A stretch of DNA of 64,000 nt. Source: Pseudomonas arsenicoxydans (GTDB taxonomy: Bacteria > Pseudomonadota > Gammaproteobacteria > Pseudomonadales > Pseudomonadaceae). The stretch lies in assembly GCF_006438915.1 (NCBI RefSeq), contig NZ_RCZE01000003.1, positions 315,070 through 379,069 on the forward strand. Reading direction: 5' to 3'. Below, one piece after another: positions 19,159 through 30,000 of the stretch. The position numbers and the translations under genes are program-made. The notes below the pieces were generated by a model. It saw only the letters and a program-made list of their open reading frames with translations, ran no database searches and had not been told where the DNA came from. Each line of letters opens with the position of its first letter. The stretch's first letter is position 1.

Positions 19159-19222
19159 TTCGCGAGCAAGCCCGCTCCCACATTTTACCGAGTTCTAATG
19201 TGGGAGCGGGCTTGCTCGCGAA
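19159..19222. repeat. REPIN, short-spacer form, upstream of the MDR oxidoreductase gene
   Basis: Inverted REP units at 19159-19181 and 19200-19222 share the CCGAGTTCTAA spacer core of the other copies but with an internal deletion. It lies between the oxidoreductase gene and the terminator after ybaB. Confidence 0.9.
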
Positions 19223-19261
19223 GGCGGCCTGACAGACGCTACGAGAACATCAGGCAGAAAC

Positions 19262-19294
19262 AAAAATGCCAGGCGCGATGCCTGGCATTTTTTT
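19262..19294. terminator. strong terminator after dnaX-ybaB
   Basis: AAATGCCAGGC and GCCTGGCATTT form an 11-bp perfect stem with loop GCGAT, with A-run and T-run on either side, so it works in both directions. It ends the dnaX-ybaB unit (reverse strand) before the oxidoreductase gene. Confidence 0.9.
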
Positions 19295-19321
19295 GTAGCT
19301 CATCCGACGCGCTTTAGCGAA

Positions 19322-19660
19322 TCAGAATGGCAGCTTCATGCCCGGCGGCAGTTGCATGCCCGCGGTCATGCCGGACATTTTGTCCTGGCTGTTCGCTTCG
19401 ATCTTGCGCACGGCATCGTTGACGGCGGCGGCGACGACGGCTTCCAGCATTTCTTTGTCGTCTTCGCTCAGGCCTTCAACCAGGCTTGGGTCGATGGTCA
19501 CGCTCTTGACGTCGTGACGACCGGTCATCACCACGGTGACCATATCGCCGCCCGCTTTACCGATGACTTCGGCGTTGGCCAGTTCTTCCTGCATCTTGGC
19601 CATTTTTTCCTGCATCTGCTGTGCCTGCTTCATCAGGCCGGCCATGCCACCTTTCATCAT
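19322..19660 (-). CDS. ybaB: YbaB/EbfC nucleoid-associated protein
   Basis: YbaB is a small dimeric DNA-binding protein. The 112-residue protein has a Met/Gln-rich N-terminal helix ([15 protein letters not shown]) and a central beta sheet. A GTG three codons upstream is possible, but GAGG lies 8 bases before the ATG at 19660. It follows dnaX by 66 bases and forms an operon with it; the terminator at 19262-19294 lies just downstream. Confidence 0.93.
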   Translation of the reverse strand: MMKGGMAGLMKQAQQMQEKMAKMQEELANAEVIGKAGGDMVTVVMTGRHDVKSVTIDPSLVEGLSEDDKEMLEAVVAAAVNDAVRKIEANSQDKMSGMTAGMQLPPGMKLPF

Positions 19661-19726
19661 GGGAATCACCTCAAAAGTACTTGGATTAAACAGCGTCCGG
19701 CCCTGTTGACCGAACGCCTTCAGTTA

Positions 19727-21802
19727 TTAGCCCTGACTGACCAGAGCGTCGACAGGTTCAATAGTATCGTTACGGATCACCGCACCGAACTGCTGCATCA
19801 TTTGCTGGATGAACGGATCGCCGTGGATCGACTCCTCGGCCTCGCGCTGACGGTTGGCACGGCGCCGGGACGCTGCCTGGGCCGGGGTTTCCTGCTCGGG
19901 CTTGATCAGCTCCATGCTCAGGGTCAGCGTGCGCCCGTGAAACTGGTTCAGCGCATCGTTGAGACGACGTTGTTGGGTCGCGTTGAACAAGGCACTGTGG
20001 GCCGGGTCCAGGTGCATCAGCCAGTGATCACCTTCGACGGAAATCAGCGTGCAGTTGGCGGCGATACTGCCGGTCATGCCGGAGATCGGCAATTTCGGGA
20101 ACATTTCGAGCCATTGCAGCGCCAGACCGGTGGCCGGCATCGCCGCCGGTTCAGGCTCCGGTTCCGGCGCGGGCTCGGCGGTATGTTCGCTGGCCAGTTC
20201 ATCGAGGTAACTGTAGGCCGAATCCATGTCCGGTTCGATGTAATCCTCGTCCAGCGGCGGTTCGTCGTCCTGGTCCATGCCCGGCGTGGCGGCATCGACG
20301 TCGGCAACCGACGGTTCCGGGATCGGCGCAGCGGCCCATTCCGGTGCGTCCGGCACCACGCTGTCCGGCGTCGGCAACGGCATTGGCGGCAACTCGGGTT
20401 GCTCGCTGGCGGTCTCCAGCACCGGCTCGACGGCAGGTTGCTGCACGACTTCAGGAACGACTGGGTCGTTCCACGGCAAGTCTACGACAGCTTCGACCGC
20501 TACCGGCTCAACCACGGGTTCAGGCACGACAACCGGCGCAACCGGCTCAGGTTCCGGCGCGGGAACTGGAACGGCAACAACGGGAGCAGGAGCAGGTGCA
20601 GCTGCCGCAGCGACTACCGGCGCAACAACCGGCGCGGCAGCCACTGAATTTGCGGAATCAACTGTGGCCTGGCTGATCCCCACTGGCTTTAGCGGTTGCC
20701 TCGGGACGTCCGCCGTGTCCGCAGGGCGGAAGGCGAGCATCCGCAGCAGGACCATTTCAAAACCACCACGCGGGTCTGGTGCCAGCGGCAGATCACGCCG
20801 GCCGATCAGGCCCATCTGGTAATAAAACTGCACGTCTTCGGCTGGCAATGCCTGGGCCAGCGCCAATACCCGGTCACGGTCGCCGTGACCGTTGTCGACG
20901 CCTTCAGGCAAGGCCTGGGCGATGGCGACACGGTGTAGCACATTGAGAATTTCCGAGAGCACGCCGTTCCAGTCCGGGCCTTGTTCGGCCAGATGGCGGA
21001 CGCCTTCGAGCAACGCCTTGGCGTCACCTTCGATCAACGCATGCAAAACGTCGTAGACCTGGCCGTGATCCAGCGTACCGAGCATCGCCCGCACGTCGGC
21101 GGCCATGACCTTGCCTTCACCGAAGGCGATGGCCTGGTCCGTGAGGCTCATGGCATCGCGCATCGAGCCATCGGCGGCACGGCCCAGCAGCCACAATGCG
21201 TCGTCTTCGAACGGCACGTTCTCGACACCCAGCACGTGGGTCAAATGCTCGACCACACGTTCCGGCGTCATGTTCTTCAGGGAGAACTGCAGGCACCGCG
21301 ACAGAATGGTTGCAGGAAGTTTCTGCGGATCGGTCGTCGCCAGGATGAACTTGACGTAGGGTGGCGGCTCTTCAAGGGTTTTCAACAGCGCATTGAAGGA
21401 ATGGCTGGAGAGCATGTGCACTTCGTCGATCAGGTAGACCTTGAAGCGCCCGCGGCTCGGGGCGTACTGCACGTTGTCGAGCAGTTCGCGGGTGTCCTCG
21501 ACCTTGGTCCGGCTCGCGGCGTCGATCTCGATCAGGTCGACAAAGCGCCCTTCATCGATTTCCCGGCACACCGAGCACTCGCCGCACGGCGTCGAAGTGA
21601 TACCTGTTTCACAGTTCAGGCATTTGGCGATAATCCGCGCAATGGTGGTCTTGCCCACCCCGCGCGTACCGGTAAACAGGTAGGCGTGGTGCAGCCGCTG
21701 GCTGTCCAAGGCATTGATCAGAGCCTTGAGCACATGGGTCTGGCCGACCATTTCGCGGAACGAGCGCGGACGCCATTTACGTGCAAGAACCTGATAACTC
21801 AT
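19727..21802 (-). CDS. dnaX: DNA polymerase III subunits tau/gamma
   Basis: DnaX is the clamp-loader ATPase. The 691-residue protein starts at MSYQVLARKWRPRSF; the frame extends 5 codons further back. It has the Walker A motif GTRGVGKT at 45-52, zinc-finger cysteines C64, C73, C76 and C79, and a DEVH box (LIDEVHMLS). Between the AAA+ core (to about 370) and the C-terminal tau domain (from about 555) lies a long linker that is very rich in Ala, Pro, Val and Glu. I saw no A-rich slippery heptamer like the one that makes gamma in E. coli. Confidence 0.96.
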   Translation of the reverse strand: MSYQVLARKWRPRSFREMVGQTHVLKALINALDSQRLHHAYLFTGTRGVGKTTIARIIAKCLNCETGITSTPCGECSVCREIDEGRFVDLIEIDAASRTKVEDTRELLDNVQYAPSRGRFKVYLIDEVHMLSSHSFNALLKTLEEPPPYVKFILATTDPQKLPATILSRCLQFSLKNMTPERVVEHLTHVLGVENVPFEDDALWLLGRAADGSMRDAMSLTDQAIAFGEGKVMAADVRAMLGTLDHGQVYDVLHALIEGDAKALLEGVRHLAEQGPDWNGVLSEILNVLHRVAIAQALPEGVDNGHGDRDRVLALAQALPAEDVQFYYQMGLIGRRDLPLAPDPRGGFEMVLLRMLAFRPADTADVPRQPLKPVGISQATVDSANSVAAAPVVAPVVAAAAAPAPAPVVAVPVPAPEPEPVAPVVVPEPVVEPVAVEAVVDLPWNDPVVPEVVQQPAVEPVLETASEQPELPPMPLPTPDSVVPDAPEWAAAPIPEPSVADVDAATPGMDQDDEPPLDEDYIEPDMDSAYSYLDELASEHTAEPAPEPEPEPAAMPATGLALQWLEMFPKLPISGMTGSIAANCTLISVEGDHWLMHLDPAHSALFNATQQRRLNDALNQFHGRTLTLSMELIKPEQETPAQAASRRRANRQREAEESIHGDPFIQQMMQQFGAVIRNDTIEPVDALVSQG

Positions 21803-21945
21803 CGAAAACCGTCGCAACGAAGGAACAGAAGCGGCTAATGCTAGCGGAGCAAGGCCAAAATTGCATCCGGTGTGCTCGTCTAATCTGGCTAAGCTGCACT
21901 TTGGGGGCTTTTACTGGCTCGGGTTTCAGCTGTACCGGAGCGTTT

Positions 21946-22701
21946 ATGCGTTGTGCCTTGGGGGCATTGCTGTGGATAAGTGTGAGCGCCGCCGCTGCCG
22001 AAGCGCCGTTGCGTTTTGTCGTGCCCGACAGTTGGGCGATGCCGATGGTGCAGCTGGATCACGGCCGCCTGACCCAGGGCATTTTGTATGACGTGATGCT
22101 CAGCCTTGCCACTCAGGTTGGAGTGCCGGCGGAATTTCACGTACTGCCCCGGGCGCGGGTGCAAAACGCCATGGAGCACGGCGAGGTCGATGTGCGCTGC
22201 TATGCCGCGCAGTCATGGCTACCGAATCAGTCAGGCGACTATATCTGGAGCATCCCGCTGTGGTTTCAGCACGACGTGTTGATCAGCCTGCCAGATTCGC
22301 CAGACTTGGTCACACCCGCCCATTTGCCTCGGCAACCGGTCGGCACGGTGCTCGGTTACAACTACCCGACGCTGCAACCCCTGTTCGATGCCGATCGCCT
22401 GCGCCGCGAAGACGCGCGCAATCAGGAACAAGTGTTGGAAAAACTCAGCGCCGGGCGCTATCGCTATGCCGTGAGCAATCAATGGACACTGGACTGGTTC
22501 AATCAGCGCCTGCTGCCCGACCGGCAATTGAAAGCGGTGGCCGTGTTGCAGGAACAGAATGTCGGTTGCTACGTGCGCAACGACCCCAAGGTGCCGGTGC
22601 AGCGCATTCTGCGCACGTTGTTGCGGATGAAAATGTCCGGGGAGATCGACGACATCATCCGGCTCTATATCGGCACCCCCGAGAACCCTACAGGGCCGTA
22701 G
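21946..22701 (+). CDS. periplasmic solute-binding protein, SBP family 3-like
   Basis: This 251-residue exported protein has a signal peptide (about 1-21, ending SAAAA). Its pattern matches extracellular solute-binding proteins of amino-acid ABC type (LRFVVPDSWAMPMV, GRLTQGILYDVM, and the second-lobe LPRQPVGTVLGYNYPTLQ). The start at 21946 has GGAG 6 bases upstream; the frame is open further back without protein-like sequence. No permease or ATPase is nearby, so it may be an orphan receptor. Its end overlaps the convergent GGDEF-EAL gene by 14 bases. The ligand is unknown. Confidence 0.8.
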   Translation: MRCALGALLWISVSAAAAEAPLRFVVPDSWAMPMVQLDHGRLTQGILYDVMLSLATQVGVPAEFHVLPRARVQNAMEHGEVDVRCYAAQSWLPNQSGDYIWSIPLWFQHDVLISLPDSPDLVTPAHLPRQPVGTVLGYNYPTLQPLFDADRLRREDARNQEQVLEKLSAGRYRYAVSNQWTLDWFNQRLLPDRQLKAVAVLQEQNVGCYVRNDPKVPVQRILRTLLRMKMSGEIDDIIRLYIGTPENPTGP

Positions 22702-24388
22702 TCACTGCCTGCCATTGCGGTGGCACCACAAACCTCGCCACCCAGCCAGGCACCTCTTCGGGCGGCATTGGCCGGGCGATGAAATAGCCTTGGGCGACCT
22801 CGCAACCCAATTTCAACAACAACTCACCGTGCTCGATGCTTTCCAGGCCTTCGGCAATCACCTGCCGGCCAAACGCTCGGGCCAGACCTATCACCGCGGT
22901 GGTCAGCGCCAGGTCATCGCGATCCTCCAGCATGTCGCGCACGAACGTCTTATCAATCTTGATGGTTTGCGTGCGCAGACGCTTGAGATAGCTCAATGAC
23001 GAATAACCGGTGCCAAAGTCGCCCAGCGAAAACTGCACCCCCAGCGCCTGACAAGCCTGCAAACAGACGCTGACGTGGTGGATATTTTCAATGGCCACCG
23101 ACTCGACGATTTCCAGGTCAAGCATTTGTGCAGGAACCTCGGTGTGCCGAGCCAGCACCTGCTTGAGCCGGTCAACAAAATCCGCACGCTGAAAATGCCG
23201 TGCCGCGATGTTCAGACTGATCGGCCAGCACTGCCCCGCCTGCTGCCAGCGGTGCAATTGTGCCAGGACCTGATCCATCACCCATTCGCCGATATCGATG
23301 ATCAGGTCCGTCTCTTCCACCGCGGGCAAGAAATCCCTGGCCCGTATCAGGCCGTTTTGCGGATGCGCCCAGCGCAACAGCGCCTCGAAACCGACGACCT
23401 CTCCCAGGCGCATGTTGACCTTGGGCTGGAAATGCAGGCGCAACTCACCGGCTGCCAGCGCCTGACGCACGCGCTGGACGGTCTGGTGAGTCGCCTTGAC
23501 CTCTTGATCCCGGGTCACGTCGAACAGATGGAAACGGTTGCGTCCGCGCTGCTTGGCCACGTACATGGCTTGATCGGCGTGACGCAACAGGGTTTCAGCA
23601 TCGTGATTGTCGAGGGGAAACAGCGTGACCCCGATGCTGGCGAACACATGGACGTCTTTGCCATGCAGTACGTACGGCGCCGAAATCGCACCCAGCACCC
23701 GGTTCAGCGCCGCACGCAATTCCGGCAGATCACGCACGTGACGCAACACCAGCACGAACTCGTCGCCCGCCAGGCGCGCGACCACATCCTCGGCGCGCAC
23801 AATGTCGCGCAAACGCCTGGCCACCTCCACCAGCAGTACATCGCCGCTGGCATGGCCGTAGCCGTCGTTGACCGCTTTGAACCCGTCGAGATCGAGCATG
23901 CACACCGCCAACGGGATGTCTTCCAGCCGTGAGAACTCCAGCGCCTGATCCAGCAGGTCCGAGAGGTACGCGCGATTGGGCAGCCCGGTCAGCACGTCAT
24001 GCCCGACCCGCCATTGCAAGGTATGCAGCAATTCGCGTTTTTCACTGATGTCGAACCGGATCGACAGGTATCGGTCGACTCGACCGGTGTCATCGTCGAG
24101 CACCGGCACCATGGTGCTGTCGACCCAGTACAGGCTGCCGTCCTTGGCGCGATTGCAGATTTCACCTTTCCACACACTGCCCAACGCAATGGTGCGCCAC
24201 ATCGCAGAAAAGAATTCGGAGGAATGCAGGCCGGAATTGAGCAGACGGTGATTCTGCCCGATCAGCTCTTCACGGCTATAGCCGGAGACGGCGCAGAATT
24301 GGTCATTGACGTAGGTGATCCGGCCGCTCAGGTCGGTCTCGGAAAAAATCGCGGCGGCATCCACAGCCCTGCGGTACTTCTCATCCAT
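22688..24388 (-). CDS. PAS-GGDEF-EAL cyclic-di-GMP protein with an altered EAL metal site
   Basis: This 566-residue cytoplasmic protein has a PAS domain (about 8-118), a GGDEF domain with AGDEF at 207-211 and an inhibitory-site RAED at 198-201, and an EAL domain with EAL at 335-337. AGDEF is compatible with cyclase activity. In the EAL domain most catalytic residues are present (E335, N393, E426, D457, K477, E513, Q533). However, the usual DDFGTG reads GDFGTG, so the first metal-binding Asp is Gly456 (codon GGC). Phosphodiesterase activity may be lost or weak. No membrane segment is seen; PAS would sense a cytoplasmic signal. Convergent with the binding-protein gene. Confidence 0.92.
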   Translation of the reverse strand: MDEKYRRAVDAAAIFSETDLSGRITYVNDQFCAVSGYSREELIGQNHRLLNSGLHSSEFFSAMWRTIALGSVWKGEICNRAKDGSLYWVDSTMVPVLDDDTGRVDRYLSIRFDISEKRELLHTLQWRVGHDVLTGLPNRAYLSDLLDQALEFSRLEDIPLAVCMLDLDGFKAVNDGYGHASGDVLLVEVARRLRDIVRAEDVVARLAGDEFVLVLRHVRDLPELRAALNRVLGAISAPYVLHGKDVHVFASIGVTLFPLDNHDAETLLRHADQAMYVAKQRGRNRFHLFDVTRDQEVKATHQTVQRVRQALAAGELRLHFQPKVNMRLGEVVGFEALLRWAHPQNGLIRARDFLPAVEETDLIIDIGEWVMDQVLAQLHRWQQAGQCWPISLNIAARHFQRADFVDRLKQVLARHTEVPAQMLDLEIVESVAIENIHHVSVCLQACQALGVQFSLGDFGTGYSSLSYLKRLRTQTIKIDKTFVRDMLEDRDDLALTTAVIGLARAFGRQVIAEGLESIEHGELLLKLGCEVAQGYFIARPMPPEEVPGWVARFVVPPQWQAVTTAL

Positions 24389-24660
24389 GAATCAGGCTCG
24401 CTGTCGCTAGCGGAAGAATGGCGTGTCATCCCGGACGCGCATTTGATGGCCCTGCAAGACTGCAGATCAATCTGATTTAAACACCTCGCGCCAGTCTAAC
24501 GAGGGTGCGCAATGCTGGCAGCTTGACCAGGCCTTGTCCAAGCCTTCGTGCAGCAGTGAATATCGCTGCATAAGTGAAATGTTCGTTCTGAAAACCGTAA
24601 ACGACAAAAAACCACCCTGGAGATGATCCATGGCAGCACGACAACAATATTTTCAGATAG
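24389..24660. other. intergenic region between the PAS-GGDEF-EAL gene and ffs
   Basis: The 272 bases between the GGDEF-EAL start and the ffs terminator hold no convincing gene. The reverse-strand frame at 24477-24818 overlaps the 4.5S RNA gene and is not coding. The region should contain the promoter for the reverse-strand GGDEF-EAL gene; I see no clear motif. Confidence 0.4.
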
Positions 24661-24682
24661 AAAACGCGAAAGAGGATTCGCG
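24661..24682 (-). terminator. terminator of ffs
   Basis: On the reverse strand CGCGAA and TTCGCG pair around a 6-base loop and are followed by TTTTC, starting 12 bases after the mature 3' end of the 4.5S RNA. Confidence 0.8.
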
Positions 24683-24694
24683 GTGCGTTATGGA

Positions 24695-24804
24695 GGCAAC
24701 CCCACCAGCCACACCCCGGCACACAATGTTCCCGCTGTGGCTGCTTCCTTCCGGATCTGACCAGGTTCACGGGTAATCGTTGCGGGGGGACCGATGGGGT
24801 CACC
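24695..24804 (-). ncRNA. ffs: 4.5S RNA of the signal recognition particle
   Basis: On the reverse strand the sequence contains the universally conserved SRP RNA apical domain (CAGGTCAGATCCGGAAGGAA then GCAGCC), including the Ffh-binding GGAAGCAGCC loop region. The ends GGTGACCCCATC and GGTGGGGTTGCC pair over 12 positions with G-U wobbles, which defines a transcript of about 110 bases. The RNA binds Ffh and guides membrane proteins co-translationally. A good sigma-70 promoter and a terminator flank it. The start of transcription predicted from the promoter lies about 25 bases upstream of the mature 5' end, as with the RNase P-processed leader of E. coli 4.5S RNA. Confidence 0.96.
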
Positions 24805-24836
24805 ATAACGACGCTCACCTGACGGCGAGCCGCGCC

Positions 24837-24864
24837 ATTGTACCTATCTGAGACGAAGTTACAA
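24837..24864 (-). promoter_or_regulatory. sigma-70 promoter of ffs
   Basis: On the reverse strand TTGTAA (24864-24859) and TACAAT (24842-24837) are spaced by 16 bases. The -10 element matches five of six consensus bases. Confidence 0.75.
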
Positions 24865-24956
24865 CCGTTGGCGCGGATTAAAAAATATGAACAGCTTCAA
24901 GGACATGCAATCCCCTTGAATCCCCGCGCCACAGGCGGACGCCGTTTCGCCGATCG

Positions 24957-26123
24957 CTAGAGGTCCTGCAGCACCTCATCCGCCCTGCCGCCCTCTTGCT
25001 GGATCACCAGATGGATGAAGTGCAGCTTGGCGATCACGGCAGGCGGCAGGACGAACGGGTAGAAATCCGGCTGACCCATACTGCGCGACAGCTCATTGAG
25101 CATGCCCGCCAACTCAATCCACGCATTGACGAACGACAGAAACGCCGCGCCACCGGGGTGCTGAGGAACGTAGAGCGTGCTCGACGGGAATGGCTGGTAA
25201 TCGAAATCCATTTCCCGCGCACTCATGCCAAACCCCAGTGCGGTGTCCACGGCATCCATCATGTGCAGGTAATGCGCCCAGGTTTCTGCCCAGTCTTCCC
25301 ACGGGTGCATGGTGGCGTAGGCGCTGACGCACTGCTGCCGCCACTCGAGGGGCGCGCCTTGCTGGTAATGCCGCTCCAGCGCCTCTGCGTAACTGGCGCG
25401 CTCGTCACCAAACAGTCCACGAAACAGTTCCAGCCAATGACTGTTGGCGATCAGCCGATCCCAGTAATAATGCCCGACCTCATGCCGAAAATGCCCGAGC
25501 AACGTGCGATAGGGCTCGTGCATTTGCACCCGAACCTGCTCGCGGTGGGCGTCATCGGCTTCTTTGATGTCGAGGGTGATCAGGCCGTTGGCGTGACCGG
25601 TGGTCGGTGATTTACCTTCGAGGTCGACACCGATGAAGTCAAACGCCAGACCGGTTTCTTCATCGACGGTTTTGGGAGTCACCTGCAAACCCAGGCTGAC
25701 CAACTGTGCGACCAATCGCCGCTTGGCCGTTTCGACCTTGCGCCAGCGTTCGTGGTTTTCGGGAATCGACAGGTCGGGAATGGTGTGATTCAGGCTACAG
25801 GCGATACAGAGCGCATCGTGGTCATTGGCCGGGAGCAGCCAGTTGCACGCAGCCGGGGAATCGAGGTTGGCGCAGCGGCGGAACACACCGGCTTGCGGGT
25901 CGGCATCGAGCAGCCAGGTATCGGCCTGCACACCCGGCTGCAGCGAAGACAAACGACTCTGTTCAGGCTGATAACCCAGCGCCGCCGAACAGGCCAGGCA
26001 CTGGCTGTTGCGAAAGAACAGCGACTGCCCGCAGCGACACTGCCAGACCTTGCTGTTGCGCGAGTTATCGCCCATGAAGGGCGCGGCGATGCGAGAGCTG
26101 AGCTGTTCGAAGAAGCGGTACAT
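24957..26123 (-). CDS. putative zinc-binding metallopeptidase with N-terminal zinc ribbon
   Basis: This 388-residue cytoplasmic protein belongs to a conserved family of predicted zinc peptidases. The N-terminal ribbon has C29, C31, C42 and C45 (CRCG ... CLAC), and a second pair CIAC lies near 106-109. The catalytic zincin motif HEVGH is at 214-218, followed by an aromatic stretch, and a likely third ligand Glu lies in WEDWAETWAHY (about 275-285). The family has no well-defined substrate to my knowledge. It is a single-gene unit with a REPIN upstream. Confidence 0.82.
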   Translation of the reverse strand: MYRFFEQLSSRIAAPFMGDNSRNSKVWQCRCGQSLFFRNSQCLACSAALGYQPEQSRLSSLQPGVQADTWLLDADPQAGVFRRCANLDSPAACNWLLPANDHDALCIACSLNHTIPDLSIPENHERWRKVETAKRRLVAQLVSLGLQVTPKTVDEETGLAFDFIGVDLEGKSPTTGHANGLITLDIKEADDAHREQVRVQMHEPYRTLLGHFRHEVGHYYWDRLIANSHWLELFRGLFGDERASYAEALERHYQQGAPLEWRQQCVSAYATMHPWEDWAETWAHYLHMMDAVDTALGFGMSAREMDFDYQPFPSSTLYVPQHPGGAAFLSFVNAWIELAGMLNELSRSMGQPDFYPFVLPPAVIAKLHFIHLVIQQEGGRADEVLQDL

Positions 26124-26208
26124 GGCGATCTCTCCCTGGGGCTTGCCAAGACTAGATCATGATTGCCTAACGATCGTTCCCGCATTTTGCACAACGGCGA
26201 ATATAGCC

Positions 26209-26291
26209 TTCGCGAGCAAGCCCGCTCCCACATTTAACCGAGTTCTTCCTGCAAGAATGCAATCAAATGTGGGAGCGGGCTTGCTCGCGAA
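26209..26291. repeat. REPIN between ligA and the zinc peptidase gene
   Basis: Inverted REP units flank the spacer core CCGAGTTCTTCCTGCAAGAATGC, the same long-spacer type as at 40625-40706. It ends just before the ligA stop. Confidence 0.92.
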
Positions 26292-26296
26292 TGGCA

Positions 26297-28695
<2,399 letters not shown>

Positions 28696-28732
28696 AATTT
28701 TCTAATCACGATAGCCTAAAGGCTTGCACTAT

Positions 28733-28865
28733 GTGGCGAGGGGGCTTGCCCCCGTTGGGCTGCGGAGCAGTCGTAAATCCTGCAATCGTGGTTTATCTGA
28801 CACAACGGATGGGCTGGTTTTGGGGCTGCTTTGCAGCCCAGCGGGAGCAAGCTCCCTCGCCACAA
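28733..28865. repeat. REP doublet, second family (GTGGCGAGGGAGCTTGCTCCCGC type)
   Basis: Inverted units (left copy GTGGCGAGGGGGCTTGCC with one change) enclose about 90 bases that include GGGCTGC...GCAGCCCA. It differs from the more common GTGGGAGCGGGC family and lies between zipA and ligA. Confidence 0.88.
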
Positions 28866-28887
28866 GAGCCCGCCCCAATCATTCGAA

Positions 28888-29742
28888 TCAACGCTTCTGG
28901 GTCAACGCGCGACGTTCGAACTCAACGATGCGCTGACGGTAATGCTCAATCGTCTGGGCGGTCAGCACGCTGCGTTGGTCGTCTTTCAGTTCGCCGTTCA
29001 GCTCCTGGGACAGTTTGCGCGCCGCAGCCACCATCACGTCGAAGGCTTGCTTGGGATGACGCGGGCCAGGCAGACCGAGGAAGAAACTCACGGCCGGGGT
29101 GCTGAAGTGGTCGATGTCGTCCAGATCAAAGATACCCGGCTTGACCGCATTGGCCATGGAGAACAGGACTTCACCATTACCCGCCATGCTTTCGTGACGG
29201 TGGAAGATGTCCATCTCACCGAAACGCAAACCGCTTTCCAGAATGTTCTGCAACAGCGCCGGGCCTTTGAAACCGGCGGCGTCGCGGCAGATCACGCTGA
29301 TCACCAGCACTTCTTCAGCTTGCGGCTGATCTTTTTCAGTGACCGCTGGCGAGGCCTTGGTGTCATCGGGGAAATCGTCGTCACGGCTACTGAAGCTCGG
29401 GCCACCATCCAGATCCAGGCTGAGATTCATGTCACCTTGCGACGGTTCGCCATGGCCACGCTTGCCGCGCTTGGAACCCGATTCGCGCGGTTCACGGGCA
29501 GGCATGCTAACCGACGGCAGATCATGCTCGTCCAGTTGCGGTTCTTTGTGCGTGTCCAGCACACGGGGCGGGCCCAACAGCTCGGCGCTGGTGTCCTCGT
29601 CCGGCAGATTGGACAAACTTCGGTCAAGACGGAATTTCAGTTTTCCCTTGCCGCCGCGCATCCGGCGCCAGCCATCAAAAAGAATACCGGCAATGACAAT
29701 AATGCCGATGACGATCAGCCACTCGCGCAGACCGATTTCCAT
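28888..29742 (-). CDS. zipA: cell division protein ZipA
   Basis: ZipA anchors FtsZ to the inner membrane at the division site. The 284-residue protein has an N-terminal membrane helix (about 6-24, [20 protein letters not shown]), a charged linker rich in Asp/Pro, and a C-terminal FtsZ-binding domain (about 145-275, containing [20 protein letters not shown]). It lies between smc and ligA, the usual Pseudomonas order. Confidence 0.95.
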   Translation of the reverse strand: MEIGLREWLIVIGIIVIAGILFDGWRRMRGGKGKLKFRLDRSLSNLPDEDTSAELLGPPRVLDTHKEPQLDEHDLPSVSMPAREPRESGSKRGKRGHGEPSQGDMNLSLDLDGGPSFSSRDDDFPDDTKASPAVTEKDQPQAEEVLVISVICRDAAGFKGPALLQNILESGLRFGEMDIFHRHESMAGNGEVLFSMANAVKPGIFDLDDIDHFSTPAVSFFLGLPGPRHPKQAFDVMVAAARKLSQELNGELKDDQRSVLTAQTIEHYRQRIVEFERRALTQKR

Positions 29743-30000
29743 GTAATCCCGTGCCTCTATAAAAAATGCTGAAAAATAAGGGGTTTACAACTCGCAAACC
29801 GCTTTAAAACGTGGCGCCAACTCTATGTTCTGACAGGCGTTTTGCCCACGTATACGAAAAATTGACATTAAACTAGCACGACCAAAGGCAACTTTACACC
29901 GTCTGTCACAATGGCTTTAGCGAATATGTCGATTGGCCAGCAAGTCAGGGCCAGTAAAAACATCCTACAGCCTCGTAATACTTGCCCTACAGACGCCAAA

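Noticed and set aside
19727-21802. Programmed frameshift in dnaX producing gamma
   Set aside because: I found no A-AAA-AAG-type slippery sequence at the expected position.
24477-24818. Reverse-strand 113-codon frame
   Set aside because: Covers the 4.5S RNA gene and its terminator.
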